Below are positions 27,777 to 36,985 of a DNA stretch of 49,828 nucleotides, piece after piece. This DNA is from CAVUEG01 sp963740525. GTDB lineage: Bacteria > Actinomycetota > Actinomycetes > Propionibacteriales > Nocardioidaceae. A program made the translations under genes and the position numbers. Below the pieces are notes generated by a model. That model was not told the origin of the DNA, did not search any database, and saw only the letters and a program-made list of their open reading frames with translations. Numbering within the stretch: position 1 is the first letter of the stretch; each line of letters begins with the position of its first letter. The stretch spans positions 1 to 49,828 of the forward strand of contig CAVUEG010000004.1 in the NCBI GenBank assembly GCA_963740525.1, given 5' to 3'.

Positions 27777-27839
27777 TCCATTGGTCACAAACCGCAGTGT
27801 TTCTCGGCAAAAACCTGCGGTTGGGGACCAAACCGCATA
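27777..27839 (+). repeat. Dispersed 65-base hairpin repeat, copy 3
   Basis: Reads ccattggtcacaaaccgcag, loop, acctgcggttggggaccaaa and ccgcat. Same orientation as copy 2. It lies between the potC stop and the arfB start, both on the minus strand. Confidence 0.92.
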
Positions 27840-27855
27840 GGTCAGGGCCGGGCGG

Positions 27856-28665
27856 TCAGTGGGTGGCGGGTACGCCGTCGTCGCCGGAGGAGAGCTTCTG
27901 GGCGATCCAGATCGGGATGATCGAGAGCACGATCAGGGCGGCTGCGACGACGTTGACGACGGGGGCCTGGTTGGGACGGAACAGGTTCTGCAGGATCCAC
28001 AGCGGCAACGTCTGCACGCCCTCGCCGGCGGTGAAGGTGGTCACGATGATCTCGTCGAAGGACAGCGCGAAGGCGAGCAGGCCGCCGGCGAGCAGCGCCG
28101 AGCGGAGCATCGGCAGGGTCACCAGGCGGAAGGTCGTGAAGGTGCCGGCGCCGAGGTCCATCGATGCCTCCTCCAGGTTGCCGCCGAGTCGCCGCAGCCG
28201 GGCGACCACGTTGTTGAAGACGGTCACGATGCAGAAGGTGGCGTGCGCGACGACGATCGTGAAGAAGCCGAGCTGGACGCCGAGCACGGTCTGGAAGGCG
28301 TTCGCGAGCGCGATGCCGGTGACGATGCCGGGCAGCGCGATCGGCAGGATGATCAGTAGAGAGACGGTCTCGCGACCGAAGAACGCATAGCGCTGGAGAG
28401 CGATCGCCGCCATGGTGCCGAGGAGCAGCGACAGCAGCGTCGCCAGCACGGCCACCTCCAGCGACACGGTGAGCGCGTCCCGGGCGCCGCTGCTGTGCCA
28501 GGCCGCCTCCCACCAGCGTGTGGTGAAGGCGCGCGGCGGCCAGGAGAAGGTCCGGCTGACGTTGAAGGAGTTGACCACCACCAGCGCCAACGGCGAGTAG
28601 ATGATCAGCAGGGCCAGCGCCGAGAACGCCGCGAGCAGGGCACGGGTGCCACGCGAGAGGGTCAT
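27856..28665 (-). CDS. potC: Polyamine-type ABC transporter permease PotC
   Basis: Inner-membrane permease, 269 residues, six hydrophobic helices. The coupling loop is LEEASMDLGA, which fits the E-A-A-x-x-x-G permease motif of spermidine/putrescine importers. It overlaps potB by four bases. It is the last gene of a potA-potD-potB-potC operon read on the minus strand. Substrate assigned from the family: polyamine or a related amine such as 4-aminobutyrate. Confidence 0.88.
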   Translation of the reverse strand: MTLSRGTRALLAAFSALALLIIYSPLALVVVNSFNVSRTFSWPPRAFTTRWWEAAWHSSGARDALTVSLEVAVLATLLSLLLGTMAAIALQRYAFFGRETVSLLIILPIALPGIVTGIALANAFQTVLGVQLGFFTIVVAHATFCIVTVFNNVVARLRRLGGNLEEASMDLGAGTFTTFRLVTLPMLRSALLAGGLLAFALSFDEIIVTTFTAGEGVQTLPLWILQNLFRPNQAPVVNVVAAALIVLSIIPIWIAQKLSSGDDGVPATH

Positions 28666-29519
28666 AGGTTCTCCAGCGCTCCGGTGCGGCGTACGGCGGC
28701 CAGGTAGACGAGCATGATGACCACGGGGATCGTCGCCACCGCGGCCGCGAACGGCAGGTTGTTCGCGGCGCCGAAGTTGTCGTAGACCACGTTGCCGAGC
28801 ATCTGGTTGGTGCCGCCCACGATCTTGACCGCGATGTAGTCACCGAGCGTCAGCGAGAAGGTGAAGATCGACCCGGCCACGACCGCCGGGAAGAGCACCG
28901 GCAGCACCACCCGGCGCATCGTCATCCCCGGCTTCGCGCCGAGGTCGGCCGACGCCTCCAGCAAAGAATCGGGCAGCCGGTCGAGGCCGGCGTACATCGG
29001 CAGGATCATGTACGGCAGCCACAGGTAGGCCAGCGTCACCACGGTCGCGGTGAGTCCGTAACCCGGGCTGCCCAGCCCCAGCGGGCCGGCGACCCAGGCG
29101 ATCAGCCCGGACTCGGAGAACATCCCGCGCCACGCATAGGCCTTGACCAGGTACGAAGCCCACAGCGGCATCAGCACCGCGATCACCATCACCCGCTGCA
29201 GCCGACGGGTGGCCACCTTGGCCATGAACAGCGCGATCGGGAACGCGATCAACGCGTCGATGACGGTCACGCCGACCGCCGTCGCCAGCGTGCGGAACGT
29301 GATCGTCCGGTAGACGTCCTCGCTGAACAGCAACCGGAAGTTGTCGAGCGTCCAGATCCGCTCGACGTCCCCGGTGAAGCTGTTGGCCGTCCACAGCGAG
29401 GTGATGAACAGTGCCGCGAGCGCGCCGAGGTACGCCACCCCCAGCCACAGCATGGGCGGCCCGAGGAGCAGCCCGAGCCGGAGCCGGGGGCGGCGATGCA
29501 GCGTGGCTGCGAGGGACAA
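28662..29519 (-). CDS. potB: Polyamine-type ABC transporter permease PotB
   Basis: Inner-membrane permease of 285 residues with a cytosolic N-terminus (RRPRLRLGLLLGPPMLWLG) and six helices. The coupling loop is LLEASADLGAKPG. It begins three bases after potD stops and overlaps potC by four bases, so the genes are translationally coupled. Confidence 0.88.
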   Translation of the reverse strand: MSLAATLHRRPRLRLGLLLGPPMLWLGVAYLGALAALFITSLWTANSFTGDVERIWTLDNFRLLFSEDVYRTITFRTLATAVGVTVIDALIAFPIALFMAKVATRRLQRVMVIAVLMPLWASYLVKAYAWRGMFSESGLIAWVAGPLGLGSPGYGLTATVVTLAYLWLPYMILPMYAGLDRLPDSLLEASADLGAKPGMTMRRVVLPVLFPAVVAGSIFTFSLTLGDYIAVKIVGGTNQMLGNVVYDNFGAANNLPFAAAVATIPVVIMLVYLAAVRRTGALENL

Positions 29520-29522
29520 CCG

Positions 29523-30716
29523 TCAGCCCTTCACCGCGGTCCACGCCTGGGTCCACGCGCTGTAGTCGGTGCACTTGACGTCGGTCCGACCGTCCAGGCA
29601 CTGCTCGATCGGCGTGGTCCAGTAGTGGATCTGGTCGGCGTACGCCTTGTCTCCGGCGTGGTAGCTGTCGCAGAAGCCCTTCGTCGCCAGGTCGCAGGCC
29701 TTCTCGTTGGCCGGCGCCTCACCGAAGTACTCCGCCACGGCGGCGTTGGCCTCCGGCGAGATGATGTGGTTCATCCACGCGTAGGCGCAGTTGGAGTTCT
29801 TCGAGTCGGCGCTGACCATCCAGGTGTCGGACCAGCCGGTCGCGCCCTCCTCGGGCAGGGTCACCTCGACCGGTGCCTTCTCGTCCTTGGCGACATTGGC
29901 GATCACCTGCCAGGTGGTGCCGACGACGGTGTCACCGGTCTTGAACGCCTGCACCTCCTTGAGGTAGTCCGACCAGTACTCGCCGACGTTGGCCTTCTGC
30001 TCCTTGAGCAGGTTCACCGCGGCGTCCAGCTGCTTCTGGTCGAGGGCGTAGGGGTCCTTGATCCCGAGGTCCGGTTGGTGCTTCATCAGGTACAGCGCGG
30101 CGTCGGCGATGTAGATGGGAGAGTCGTACGCCGTGACCTTCCCGGCGTACTGCGACGACTTGTCGAAGACCACGTCCCAGCTGGTCGGTGCGGGAGTGAC
30201 GACGTCGGTGTTCCACATCAGGAGGTTCGCCCCGTAGCCGTGCGGGACGCCGTACATCTGGCCGTCGACGGAGTTCCACGCGCGGTCTTTCAGGAAGCTC
30301 CACACGTCGGGGTAGTTGTCGATCAGGTCGGTGTTGACGGGCGCCACGTCACCCGCGGCGATCAGCCGCAGCGACGCGTCGCCGGAGGCCGAGACCACGT
30401 CGTACTGGCCGCTCTTCATCAGCCGGACCGCCTCGTCGGAGGTGCCGAAGTACTTCACGTTGACCTGGCAGCCGCTCTCCTTCTCGAAGGACGACACCCA
30501 GTCCACGCTCGCGTCGTTGCTGCCGTCCTCGGCATAGCCGGGCCAGGCCAGCACGTTCACCTGCCCTTCGTTGTCCCCGAGGCTCTCCTTCATCGGCACG
30601 TCCGGTGGGGTGAAGTTGGCGCCGGTGTCGCCGCCGCCGGAGGTGCCACAGCCGGTCGCCACGACGGCAAGCACGGCGGCCCCGGCCAGGGTGCGGAGCA
30701 GGCTGCTGCTGTTCAT
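29523..30716 (-). CDS. potD: Polyamine-type ABC transporter binding lipoprotein PotD
   Basis: Substrate-binding lipoprotein of 397 residues. The lipobox VATGC places the lipidated cysteine at residue 23. Family-like segments are VLAWPGYAEDGSNDASVDWV, FEKESGCQVNVKYFGTSDE and SPIYIADAALYLMKHQPDLG. It overlaps the 3' end of potA by four bases. The precise amine cannot be read from sequence. Confidence 0.88.
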   Translation of the reverse strand: MNSSSLLRTLAGAAVLAVVATGCGTSGGGDTGANFTPPDVPMKESLGDNEGQVNVLAWPGYAEDGSNDASVDWVSSFEKESGCQVNVKYFGTSDEAVRLMKSGQYDVVSASGDASLRLIAAGDVAPVNTDLIDNYPDVWSFLKDRAWNSVDGQMYGVPHGYGANLLMWNTDVVTPAPTSWDVVFDKSSQYAGKVTAYDSPIYIADAALYLMKHQPDLGIKDPYALDQKQLDAAVNLLKEQKANVGEYWSDYLKEVQAFKTGDTVVGTTWQVIANVAKDEKAPVEVTLPEEGATGWSDTWMVSADSKNSNCAYAWMNHIISPEANAAVAEYFGEAPANEKACDLATKGFCDSYHAGDKAYADQIHYWTTPIEQCLDGRTDVKCTDYSAWTQAWTAVKG

Positions 30717-31864
30717 CGGATCTCCTCAGGGTTGGACTCGCGGGACGAGGCGGCTGCCCGGTCCGGTGCGGGCTCGGGGGTCAGGTCGATCACGTGCTCG
30801 GCGGACCAGGTCAACGTCACCCGCTGTCCTGGTTGGTTCACCTCGCGGTCGGCGGCTCCGTGCAGGTTCTGCCGCAGGACCGTCAGCGTCGAGGTCTCGC
30901 CGCCGCCGGACACCTCGACGAGATAGTGGTTGGCGGACCCGAGGTAGACCACGTCGCGCACCACTCCCTCGGCCCGGTGGCGGTCTGGACCGGACTCGAG
31001 GTGTTCGTCGCCGAAGTGGATCTTCTCCGGGCGGATGCTGAACGTGCCCGGGCGTCCGATGACGGTGTGCGCGGCCTCCCCCTCGAGGAGGTTCGAGGTG
31101 CCGACGAAGCCGGCGACGAAGGCCGTCGCCGGGGTCTCGTAGAGCTCGCTGGGGGAGGCGACCTGCTCGATCCGACCGTCGTTGAAGACGGCGATCCGGT
31201 CGCTCATCGTCAGCGCCTCCTCCTGGTCGTGGGTCACGAACACGAAGGTGATGCCCACGTCGCGCTGGATCTGCTTGAGCTCGATCTGCATCTGGCGACG
31301 AAGCTTGAGATCCAGCGCACCCAGGGGTTCGTCGAGCAGGAGAACCTTCGGCCGGTTGACCAGGGCCCGGGCGAGCGCGACGCGTTGCCGTTGTCCTCCC
31401 GAGAGCTGGGTCGGGCGGCGGTCGGCGTACCCGTCGAGCCGGACGGTCTCCAGTGCCTCCGCCGCCCGGGTACGCCGTTCCTCGCGTGCCACCTTCTTCA
31501 CCCGGAGCCCGTACTCGACGTTCTCGAGAACGCTCATGTGGGGGAAGAGGGCGTAGTCCTGGAAGACGGTGTTGACGTCGCGCCGGAAGGGCGGGCTGCC
31601 GGTGACGTCGTGACCTCCGAGAAGCACCCGGCCCGACGTCGGCTCCTCGAAGCCGGCGATCATCCGCAGCACCGTGGTCTTGCCGGAGCCGGACGGGCCG
31701 AGCATGGAGAAGAACTCGCCGTCGGCGATCTCCAGATCGATCCCATCGACGGCCCTGACCGGTCCGAAGTGCCGGGAGAGACCCTGGAGGGTGATCGCCG
31801 CGACCGGGCCCTCACTCGGGCTCGGGTCTGCAGCGGGGGCTGCGGTCGGGCTGGTGCCCGCCAT
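30713..31864 (-). CDS. potA: Polyamine-type ABC transporter ATPase PotA
   Basis: ATPase of the importer, 383 residues. Walker A GPSGSGKT at about 56-63, signature LSGGQRQRVALARALV, Walker B VLLLDEPLGALD, H-loop FVTHDQEEALTM, and a C-terminal TOBE regulatory domain from about residue 275. A ggagga ribosome-binding site precedes the ATG. It is the first gene of the operon and is divergent from the GntR gene, with a control region of about 105 bases between. Confidence 0.92.
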   Translation of the reverse strand: MAGTSPTAAPAADPSPSEGPVAAITLQGLSRHFGPVRAVDGIDLEIADGEFFSMLGPSGSGKTTVLRMIAGFEEPTSGRVLLGGHDVTGSPPFRRDVNTVFQDYALFPHMSVLENVEYGLRVKKVAREERRTRAAEALETVRLDGYADRRPTQLSGGQRQRVALARALVNRPKVLLLDEPLGALDLKLRRQMQIELKQIQRDVGITFVFVTHDQEEALTMSDRIAVFNDGRIEQVASPSELYETPATAFVAGFVGTSNLLEGEAAHTVIGRPGTFSIRPEKIHFGDEHLESGPDRHRAEGVVRDVVYLGSANHYLVEVSGGGETSTLTVLRQNLHGAADREVNQPGQRVTLTWSAEHVIDLTPEPAPDRAAASSRESNPEEIR

Positions 31865-31969
31865 CGTTCCTCCGGGGGGTTTTCGGTTGCAGGGGTGGCA
31901 GAAACATATGAGATCAGTTTTTATTGCACAAGACCCCCCGCTCGGGGGCGTGATGGGGAGGGGCGACAG
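31865..31969. promoter_or_regulatory. Divergent control region of potADBC and gntR-cache
   Basis: The region contains an unusually AT-rich patch (catatgagatcagttttt, about 31905-31922) in an otherwise very GC-rich window. It is the obvious place for the divergent promoters and a GntR operator. I cannot define a clear palindrome. Confidence 0.45.
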
Positions 31970-32719
31970 GTGGCGATCCGGATGTACGGCGGTGCCGCCG
32001 CTGCCGTCTTCACCCCCCTAGAGCCGCTGAGCCGTGCCGCACAGGTCGAGCGGCGCCTGACCGACGCCATCGTGCTCGGCCTGGTGCCTCCGGACCAGGC
32101 TCTCCCGCGCGAGGCGGAGCTGGCGGTCCTGCTGGGCGTCAGCACCGTCACCGTGCGCGAGGCCCTCAAGACGCTGCGGGTCAACGGCCTGGTCGTCACT
32201 CGCCGGGGGCGGGGCGGTGGCAGCTTCGTTCGCGAGCCGGATGCCGTGGTGGGCCGGGTGATGCGGGACCGGCTCCGTGACACCAGCACCGCCCAGATCC
32301 GTGACCTCGGCGACCACTACGCGGCGGTGGCGGGTGGGGCCGCCCGGCTCGCGGCCGACCGAGCCACGGCCGAGGACGTGACCAGGCTCCGGCGGGCGGT
32401 GCACCTGCTGGAGAAGGCCACCTCGCGGGGAGAACGGCGCCGGGCGGAGAGCCACTTCCGGATCGAGATCGCAGCGGTGGCACAGTCGCCGCTGCTGTAC
32501 CGGGCCGAGGTCAGCGTGCAGGCCGACATCGGGCCGCTGCTGTGGCTGGCCGTCGGGGACGATGACGCCACGGACGCGGCCGTCCTGGCCGCCGAGGTGG
32601 TCGATGCCATCGGTCGCGCTCACGGCTCGCAGGCACGGGACCTCACCGAGCAGCGGGTGTCACAGATGACCGCGACGTTGGTCGAGCTCAAGCTCGACCT
32701 TGACCAGGAGGCGGGATGA
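31970..32719 (+). CDS. GntR/FadR-family transcriptional regulator
   Basis: A 249-residue regulator. An N-terminal winged helix covers about 20-85 (LPREAELAVLLGVSTVTVREALKTL, LVVTRRGRGGGSFV). The C-terminal helical FCD-like ligand domain has ESHFRIEIAAVAQSPLL and AHGSQARDLTEQRV. The start GTG at 31970 (MAIRMYGGAAA) has a ggggagggg ribosome-binding site; an ATG at 31982 is possible. It is divergent from potADBC, which it likely controls, and overlaps the Cache gene by four bases. Confidence 0.85.
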   Translation: MAIRMYGGAAAAVFTPLEPLSRAAQVERRLTDAIVLGLVPPDQALPREAELAVLLGVSTVTVREALKTLRVNGLVVTRRGRGGGSFVREPDAVVGRVMRDRLRDTSTAQIRDLGDHYAAVAGGAARLAADRATAEDVTRLRRAVHLLEKATSRGERRRAESHFRIEIAAVAQSPLLYRAEVSVQADIGPLLWLAVGDDDATDAAVLAAEVVDAIGRAHGSQARDLTEQRVSQMTATLVELKLDLDQEAG

Positions 32720-33426
32720 GCGACCCCGTGCACGCGTCCACCCACGACGCCGCGATCACCGCCCTCGAGGCGCTGGTGGATGACGTGTTCGCGGTGGTCG
32801 ACCAGATCGTGGTCACCGTCGAGAAGGCCCTGGACGCACCGTCCCCGGGCCGTTCCGAGCTGCGGCGCGTCGAGCCCCTGGTCCGCCACGCCCTGGAGCA
32901 GAACGCGATTCTGCACGGAGCGGGCTTCGTGGCCGCACCGGGCGTGCTCTCCGACTCCGAGTGGTGGCTGGAGTGGTTCGCCCACGCGGTCGCAGCCCAG
33001 GACCGGGTCGAGCGGCTGGTCGCTGACACTAACCCCGACGGTGCCCACTTCTTCGACTACACGCTCATGCCGTGGTACGCGAACCCGGCCGCGCACGGCG
33101 GCCGGGTGATCACCGGGCCGTACGTCGACTACCTGTGCACCGACGACTACACCTTGACGTTCACGCGCGACGTCAGGGCCGCCGAGGGGTTCGCGGGCGT
33201 CGCCGGAGTCGATGTCCGCGTGAGCCTCGTCGAGGACCTGATGCTGCCGATCCTTCGCCGGTGGCGCGGTGGGGTCCTGGCCGTCGTGAACGAGCTCGGC
33301 CGGGTGGTGGTGAGCAACAGCGCGTCTCTGCTCAGCGGGACGCTGGTCCACGACGTCGGCGACCCGGCCACGGGCAGGTTGGTGCGCGTCCCACACACCG
33401 AGCTTGCCCTGCTGACTCTCGCCTGA
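32716..33426 (+). CDS. Stand-alone cytosolic Cache-domain protein
   Basis: A 236-residue protein with a Cache (PDC) sensor fold but no signal peptide or membrane helix. The centre carries FFDYTLMPWYANPA and ITGPYVDYLCTDDYTLTF, resembling the W-Y ... P-Y-x-D ligand signature of amine/amino-acid dCache domains. No kinase, chemotaxis or cyclase domain is attached. It overlaps the GntR stop (ATGA), so the two are made together. The likely role is a ligand sensor that assists the regulator or binds the transporter's substrate (inference). Confidence 0.7.
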   Translation: MSDPVHASTHDAAITALEALVDDVFAVVDQIVVTVEKALDAPSPGRSELRRVEPLVRHALEQNAILHGAGFVAAPGVLSDSEWWLEWFAHAVAAQDRVERLVADTNPDGAHFFDYTLMPWYANPAAHGGRVITGPYVDYLCTDDYTLTFTRDVRAAEGFAGVAGVDVRVSLVEDLMLPILRRWRGGVLAVVNELGRVVVSNSASLLSGTLVHDVGDPATGRLVRVPHTELALLTLA

Positions 33427-33455
33427 GCGAGCAGAATCGGGGCGTTCGCGAGACC

Positions 33456-34589
33456 TCAGGCCGGCGGCGCGTCGGCCCGCTGCACCTGCGCGACGGCCGC
33501 GAGGAACATCCCGTGCGACCACACCAGAGGGTCCGCGCTCGGTCCCCAGCGCTCCAGCCACTCCTCCAGCACCTCTGGGGCCAACCGGGGCGCGACCTGC
33601 TCGGGCAGAAGCAGGTCGTCGTCGGCGGCCTCCACGACCCAGTCCAGCAGCGCGACAGCTGCCTCGACCTCACCGGTGCGAGCCTCGTGCCAGGCGAGCA
33701 GGCTGGCCAGGACCGGCCACTGGCCACCGCCGTAGAACGTGTCTGACAGGTAGCGGTGCACGCCGCCGCGGGTGAGCTCGGCACGGACCGCCGCGACCGT
33801 AGCGGTCACCACGGGGTGGTCAAGGGGGAGGACGTCGTAGACGGCGGCGACGGCGAGCAACGAGGCGTCGAGGTCGGTCCCGTCGAGCCACTTCGCGAGC
33901 CGCCCGCCGGAGACGCCGCGGCCCAGGATGTCGGCCCGGGCGGCCTCCGCTGTCTCCCGGGCCCGGTCCGCGAGTGCAGGGGACAGGCACCCGAGGCGGA
34001 CCGCCGCGTCGAGCCCGGCCGCCACCCCGGCCAGGGTCGCCACGTGCGTGTGCTCGCGGTTCTCCTCCCACCAGTCCCGGCACGAGTCCCGGCCGGTGGC
34101 GACCAGGTACTCCACCGCCACGACGACCGCGTCGGCGTACGGCGCGACGTCCGCGCCGACGCGCCCGAGGTGACGCCCGAGGGCCCAGAGCCAGGTGCCG
34201 TAGCCGTCCACCTGGAAGTTCCACCAGTCGTCGTCGTGGCGGTGCCCGTCCAGGGTGTAGCGCGCGGGCAGATAGTCCTCGTCCGCCAGTGTCTCGCCGA
34301 CCTCGAGGGCGTGGACGACCCGACGGACCGCGGGCTCCTCACGGCGCAGGACCAGCGCGCACCACCGGTGGAACGCTTCGGCCTCACCGGCCAGCCCAGC
34401 CGCCGAGGCGCCCTCGGCGATGAAGCCTCCGTCGCGGAACCAGCTGAACTGGTACGGCGCGAAGTCCGGGCTCGCCGGCCAGGCCCCCGAGGGGTGCTGG
34501 ACCTCGCGCAGCAGGCGCTGCGAACGTGCCACCAGCGGCCTCCATGCCGGGGGGACCGAACGAGACGGGGGGTTGACAGGAGTGGTCAT
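33456..34589 (-). CDS. GH15-like glycoside hydrolase (glucoamylase family fold)
   Basis: A 377-residue intracellular (no signal) six-hairpin glycosidase. Seen: FSWFRDGGFIAEG substrate-binding segment, DWWEENREHTHVATLAG with the likely catalytic acid in WEE, and LLLPEQVAPRL with the second catalytic glutamate in PEQ, as in GH15. It acts on alpha-linked glucosides or trehalose-type sugars in that family. It is divergent from the LacI gene, and its TACCCT -10 lies seven bases before the ATG, adjoining the double operator. Frame intact. Confidence 0.8.
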   Translation of the reverse strand: MTTPVNPPSRSVPPAWRPLVARSQRLLREVQHPSGAWPASPDFAPYQFSWFRDGGFIAEGASAAGLAGEAEAFHRWCALVLRREEPAVRRVVHALEVGETLADEDYLPARYTLDGHRHDDDWWNFQVDGYGTWLWALGRHLGRVGADVAPYADAVVVAVEYLVATGRDSCRDWWEENREHTHVATLAGVAAGLDAAVRLGCLSPALADRARETAEAARADILGRGVSGGRLAKWLDGTDLDASLLAVAAVYDVLPLDHPVVTATVAAVRAELTRGGVHRYLSDTFYGGGQWPVLASLLAWHEARTGEVEAAVALLDWVVEAADDDLLLPEQVAPRLAPEVLEEWLERWGPSADPLVWSHGMFLAAVAQVQRADAPPA

Positions 34590-34596
34590 CCGGGCG

Positions 34597-34602
34597 AGGG
34601 TA
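34597..34602 (-). promoter_or_regulatory. Leaderless -10 element of the GH15-like gene
   Basis: TACCCT on the minus strand, seven bases before the ATG. The LacI operators begin nine bases upstream, covering the -35 position, so repressor binding should block transcription. Confidence 0.5.
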
Positions 34603-34610
34603 GCAGGCGA

Positions 34611-34638
34611 TGTAACCGGTTACAGAAACCGGTTACAC
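34611..34638. promoter_or_regulatory. Double LacI-family operator
   Basis: Two palindromes, tgtaaccggttaca (34611-34624) and gaaaccggttacac (34625-34638), have centres 13 bases apart. Each has the central CG step typical of LacI/GalR operators. They lie between the divergent GH15-like and LacI genes. Confidence 0.85.
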
Positions 34639-34689
34639 AGGCTCGGGAACACGCGGGCCACCCCGATCTCGACCGCGAGAGGAGTGCCG

Positions 34690-35686
34690 ATGAGACCCAC
34701 GATCCGCGACGTCGCCAAGCGGGCCGGCGTCTCCATCGCCACCGTCTCGCGCGTCATGCACGGCCACGCCAGCGTCGCCGAGGAGACGCGGCTCCGCGTC
34801 ACCGCGGCCGTCGACGAGCTCCAGTTCACCCCCAGCCGGCTCGGTCGTTCGCTTGCCGAGCGCCGGCACGCCGCGAACGGCATCGTCTTCCCCGACCTGT
34901 CCGGTCCCTACTACGCCGAGGTGGTCCTGGGCTACGAGTCGGTGGCCGCCGACCTCGGGTCGCTCGGTGCTGATCCTTTCCACCCACGGGCGCGACGCGG
35001 CCCCGGCCATGGTCGAGGAGATCGCCCACCGCTGCGACGGCCTGGTCGTGATGGGCCGTACGGTCCCCGACGCCGTGGTCGAGCGACTGGCTGCCCGCGG
35101 GGTGCCGCTGGTCATGCTGGCCCGTCCGCAGGTGGCCGGGATCGACTCCGTCAAGGCGGACAACTTCTCCGGTGCCGCCGAGCTGCTGCGCCACCTCGTG
35201 GCTGCGGGCGCGCGTACCGTCACCCTGGTCGGCGACCCGGGCCACTCACCCGACGTCGAGGAGCGCTGGGCCGGGATCGCCTCCGCCGCCCTCGACCTCC
35301 CCGACGTCGTCCTGACCCACGTCCCGGTACCCCTGCTGGACGAGACCGCAGGTGCCGGCGTGGTCGAGGAGATCCTCGCGGCCGGCCTGCCCGACGCCTT
35401 CGTGTGCGCCAACGACGAGCTGGCCCTGGGCCTGCTGACCGCTCTCGCCAAGCCGGGGTCCGGCGTCCCCGGCGACGTCCTGGTCACCGGGTTGGGACGA
35501 CATCATGGCCGCGCGGTACGCCGGCCTCACCACCGTCCGCCAGCCGATGCGCTCGCTGGGCGAGACCGCGGCGCGGCTTCTCGACGAGGTCATCACCGGC
35601 GTTCGCACCGAACCACGACACGAAGTCCTCCCCACGGAGCTGGTCGTCCGGGCCAGCTACCACACCTCGGAAAGGTTGAACGATGA
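34690..35686 (+). CDS. LacI-family transcriptional regulator (frameshifted)
   Basis: Local repressor of the glycan locus, about 330 residues. The helix-turn-helix is TIRDVAKRAGVSIATVSRVM with the hinge region after it, then the sugar-binding domain (SVKADNFSGAAELLRHLV, DAFVCANDELALG). Extra bases occur at 34957 (ctc-g-ggt) and 35489 (acc-g-ggt-tgg, giving VTGWDDIMAARY), so three frames carry one protein. The end is uncertain; a TGA at 35684 overlapping the next ATG is likely. A gagagga ribosome-binding site precedes the ATG. Confidence 0.88.
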
Positions 35687-36984
35687 GAACTCCCCCGACC
35701 AAGACGAAGGCCGCGATCGCGGTCCTCGCCCTGTCGAGCCTCGTGCTGACCGGCTGCGGTCGCTCCGACACCACGGCGGGCCCGGGCCCGGGTGAGGGCA
35801 AGGCCGTCTCCGACTCCAAGGCCAAGGGCACGATCGACGTGTGGGCCATGGGCACCGAGGGGGAGAAGCTCGGCGCGTTCGTCGCCGACTTCGAGAAGGC
35901 CAACCCCGACGCCAAGGTGAACGTCACCGCCATCCCCTGGGAGGCGGCGCACGACAAGCTCGCCAGCGCGATCGCCTGCGGGCAAGACGCCCGACGTCAG
36001 CCTGATCGGCACCACCTGGATGGGCGAGTTCGCCGCAGGCCGGTGGTCTCGACCGACGCCGGAGGGCCTGGTCAACGAGGCCGACTTCTACTCGGGCGCC
36101 TGGGGCTCCACGGTCGTCGACGACACGTCCTACGGCGTGCCGTGGTACGTCGAGACCCGCGTCCTCTACTACCGCAAGGACCTGGCCGAGAAGGCCGGCT
36201 GGTACCGAGGCGCCGAAGAGCTGGGACGACCTCAAGCAGTTCGCCACGGACCTCGAGGACAAGGCCGGCGTCGAGTACGGCCTGAACATCCTCGCCCGGC
36301 CAGACCGGCTCCTGGCAGACCATGCTGCCCTTCGCCTGGTCCAACGGCGCCGCGGTGACCAACGACGACGGCACCGAGTACACCCTCGACTCCCCGCAGA
36401 TGAACGAGGCGCTCGAGTACTACAAGTCGTTCTTCGACGAGGGCTACTCGCCGACGCGGCTGCTCGACCCGGGCGAGCTCGAGACCGGCTTCGCCAAGGG
36501 CAGCTACGGCGCCTTCATCTCCGGCCCGTGGCACATCGGGCCTGGTCGAGGACGCCGGCGTCACGCCCGACAAGTACGCCGTGGCCCCGCTGCCCGGCAA
36601 GGACGGCGGTCCGGGCACGTCGTTCATCGGCGGTGGCGACCTCGCGGTCTTCAAGGACTCCGACAACCGCGACGGCGCCTGGAAGCTCGTGCAGTGGCTC
36701 TCGCGAGCCCGAGATCCAGCAGAAGTGGTACGACGACGATCGAGCGACCTGCCGGCCGTGAAGTCCGCGTGGGACACCGGGAGCTCGCCGCAGCGACGCG
36801 CAGCTCGCAGGTCTTCGGCGAGCAGCTCGAGAGCGCCTCGCCCCGCCGGCCGTGCCCACGCTGGGAGCAGGTCGCCGCGGTGATCGACTCCGACGTCGAG
36901 AAGGCCGTCAAGGGCGCGACGCCCGTCGCCGACGCGGTCGAGGACATGCAGACCAAGGCCAAGTCGATCGGCACCGGGCTCTGA
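35683..36984 (+). CDS. Sugar ABC transporter binding lipoprotein (frameshifted)
   Basis: Extracellular substrate-binding lipoprotein of a CUT1-type sugar importer, about 434 residues. The lipobox LTGC gives lipidated Cys25. Segments KGTIDVWAMGTEGEKLGAFV, PDVSLIGTTWMGEFA, GVPWYVETRVLYYRKDL and ISGPWHIG are typical. Breaks include extra bases at 35980 (tgc-g-ggc), about 36295 (ctc-g-ccc), about 36541 (atc-g-ggc) and about 36705 (tcg-c-gag). All flanking sequence matches the family, so it is read as one gene. First gene of the importer. Confidence 0.88.
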
Positions 36985-36985
36985 C

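Noticed and set aside
29496..30926. Long plus-strand open frame opposite potD
   Set aside because: A shadow of the GC-rich minus-strand gene; it has no recognisable domain and opposes a clear lipoprotein gene.
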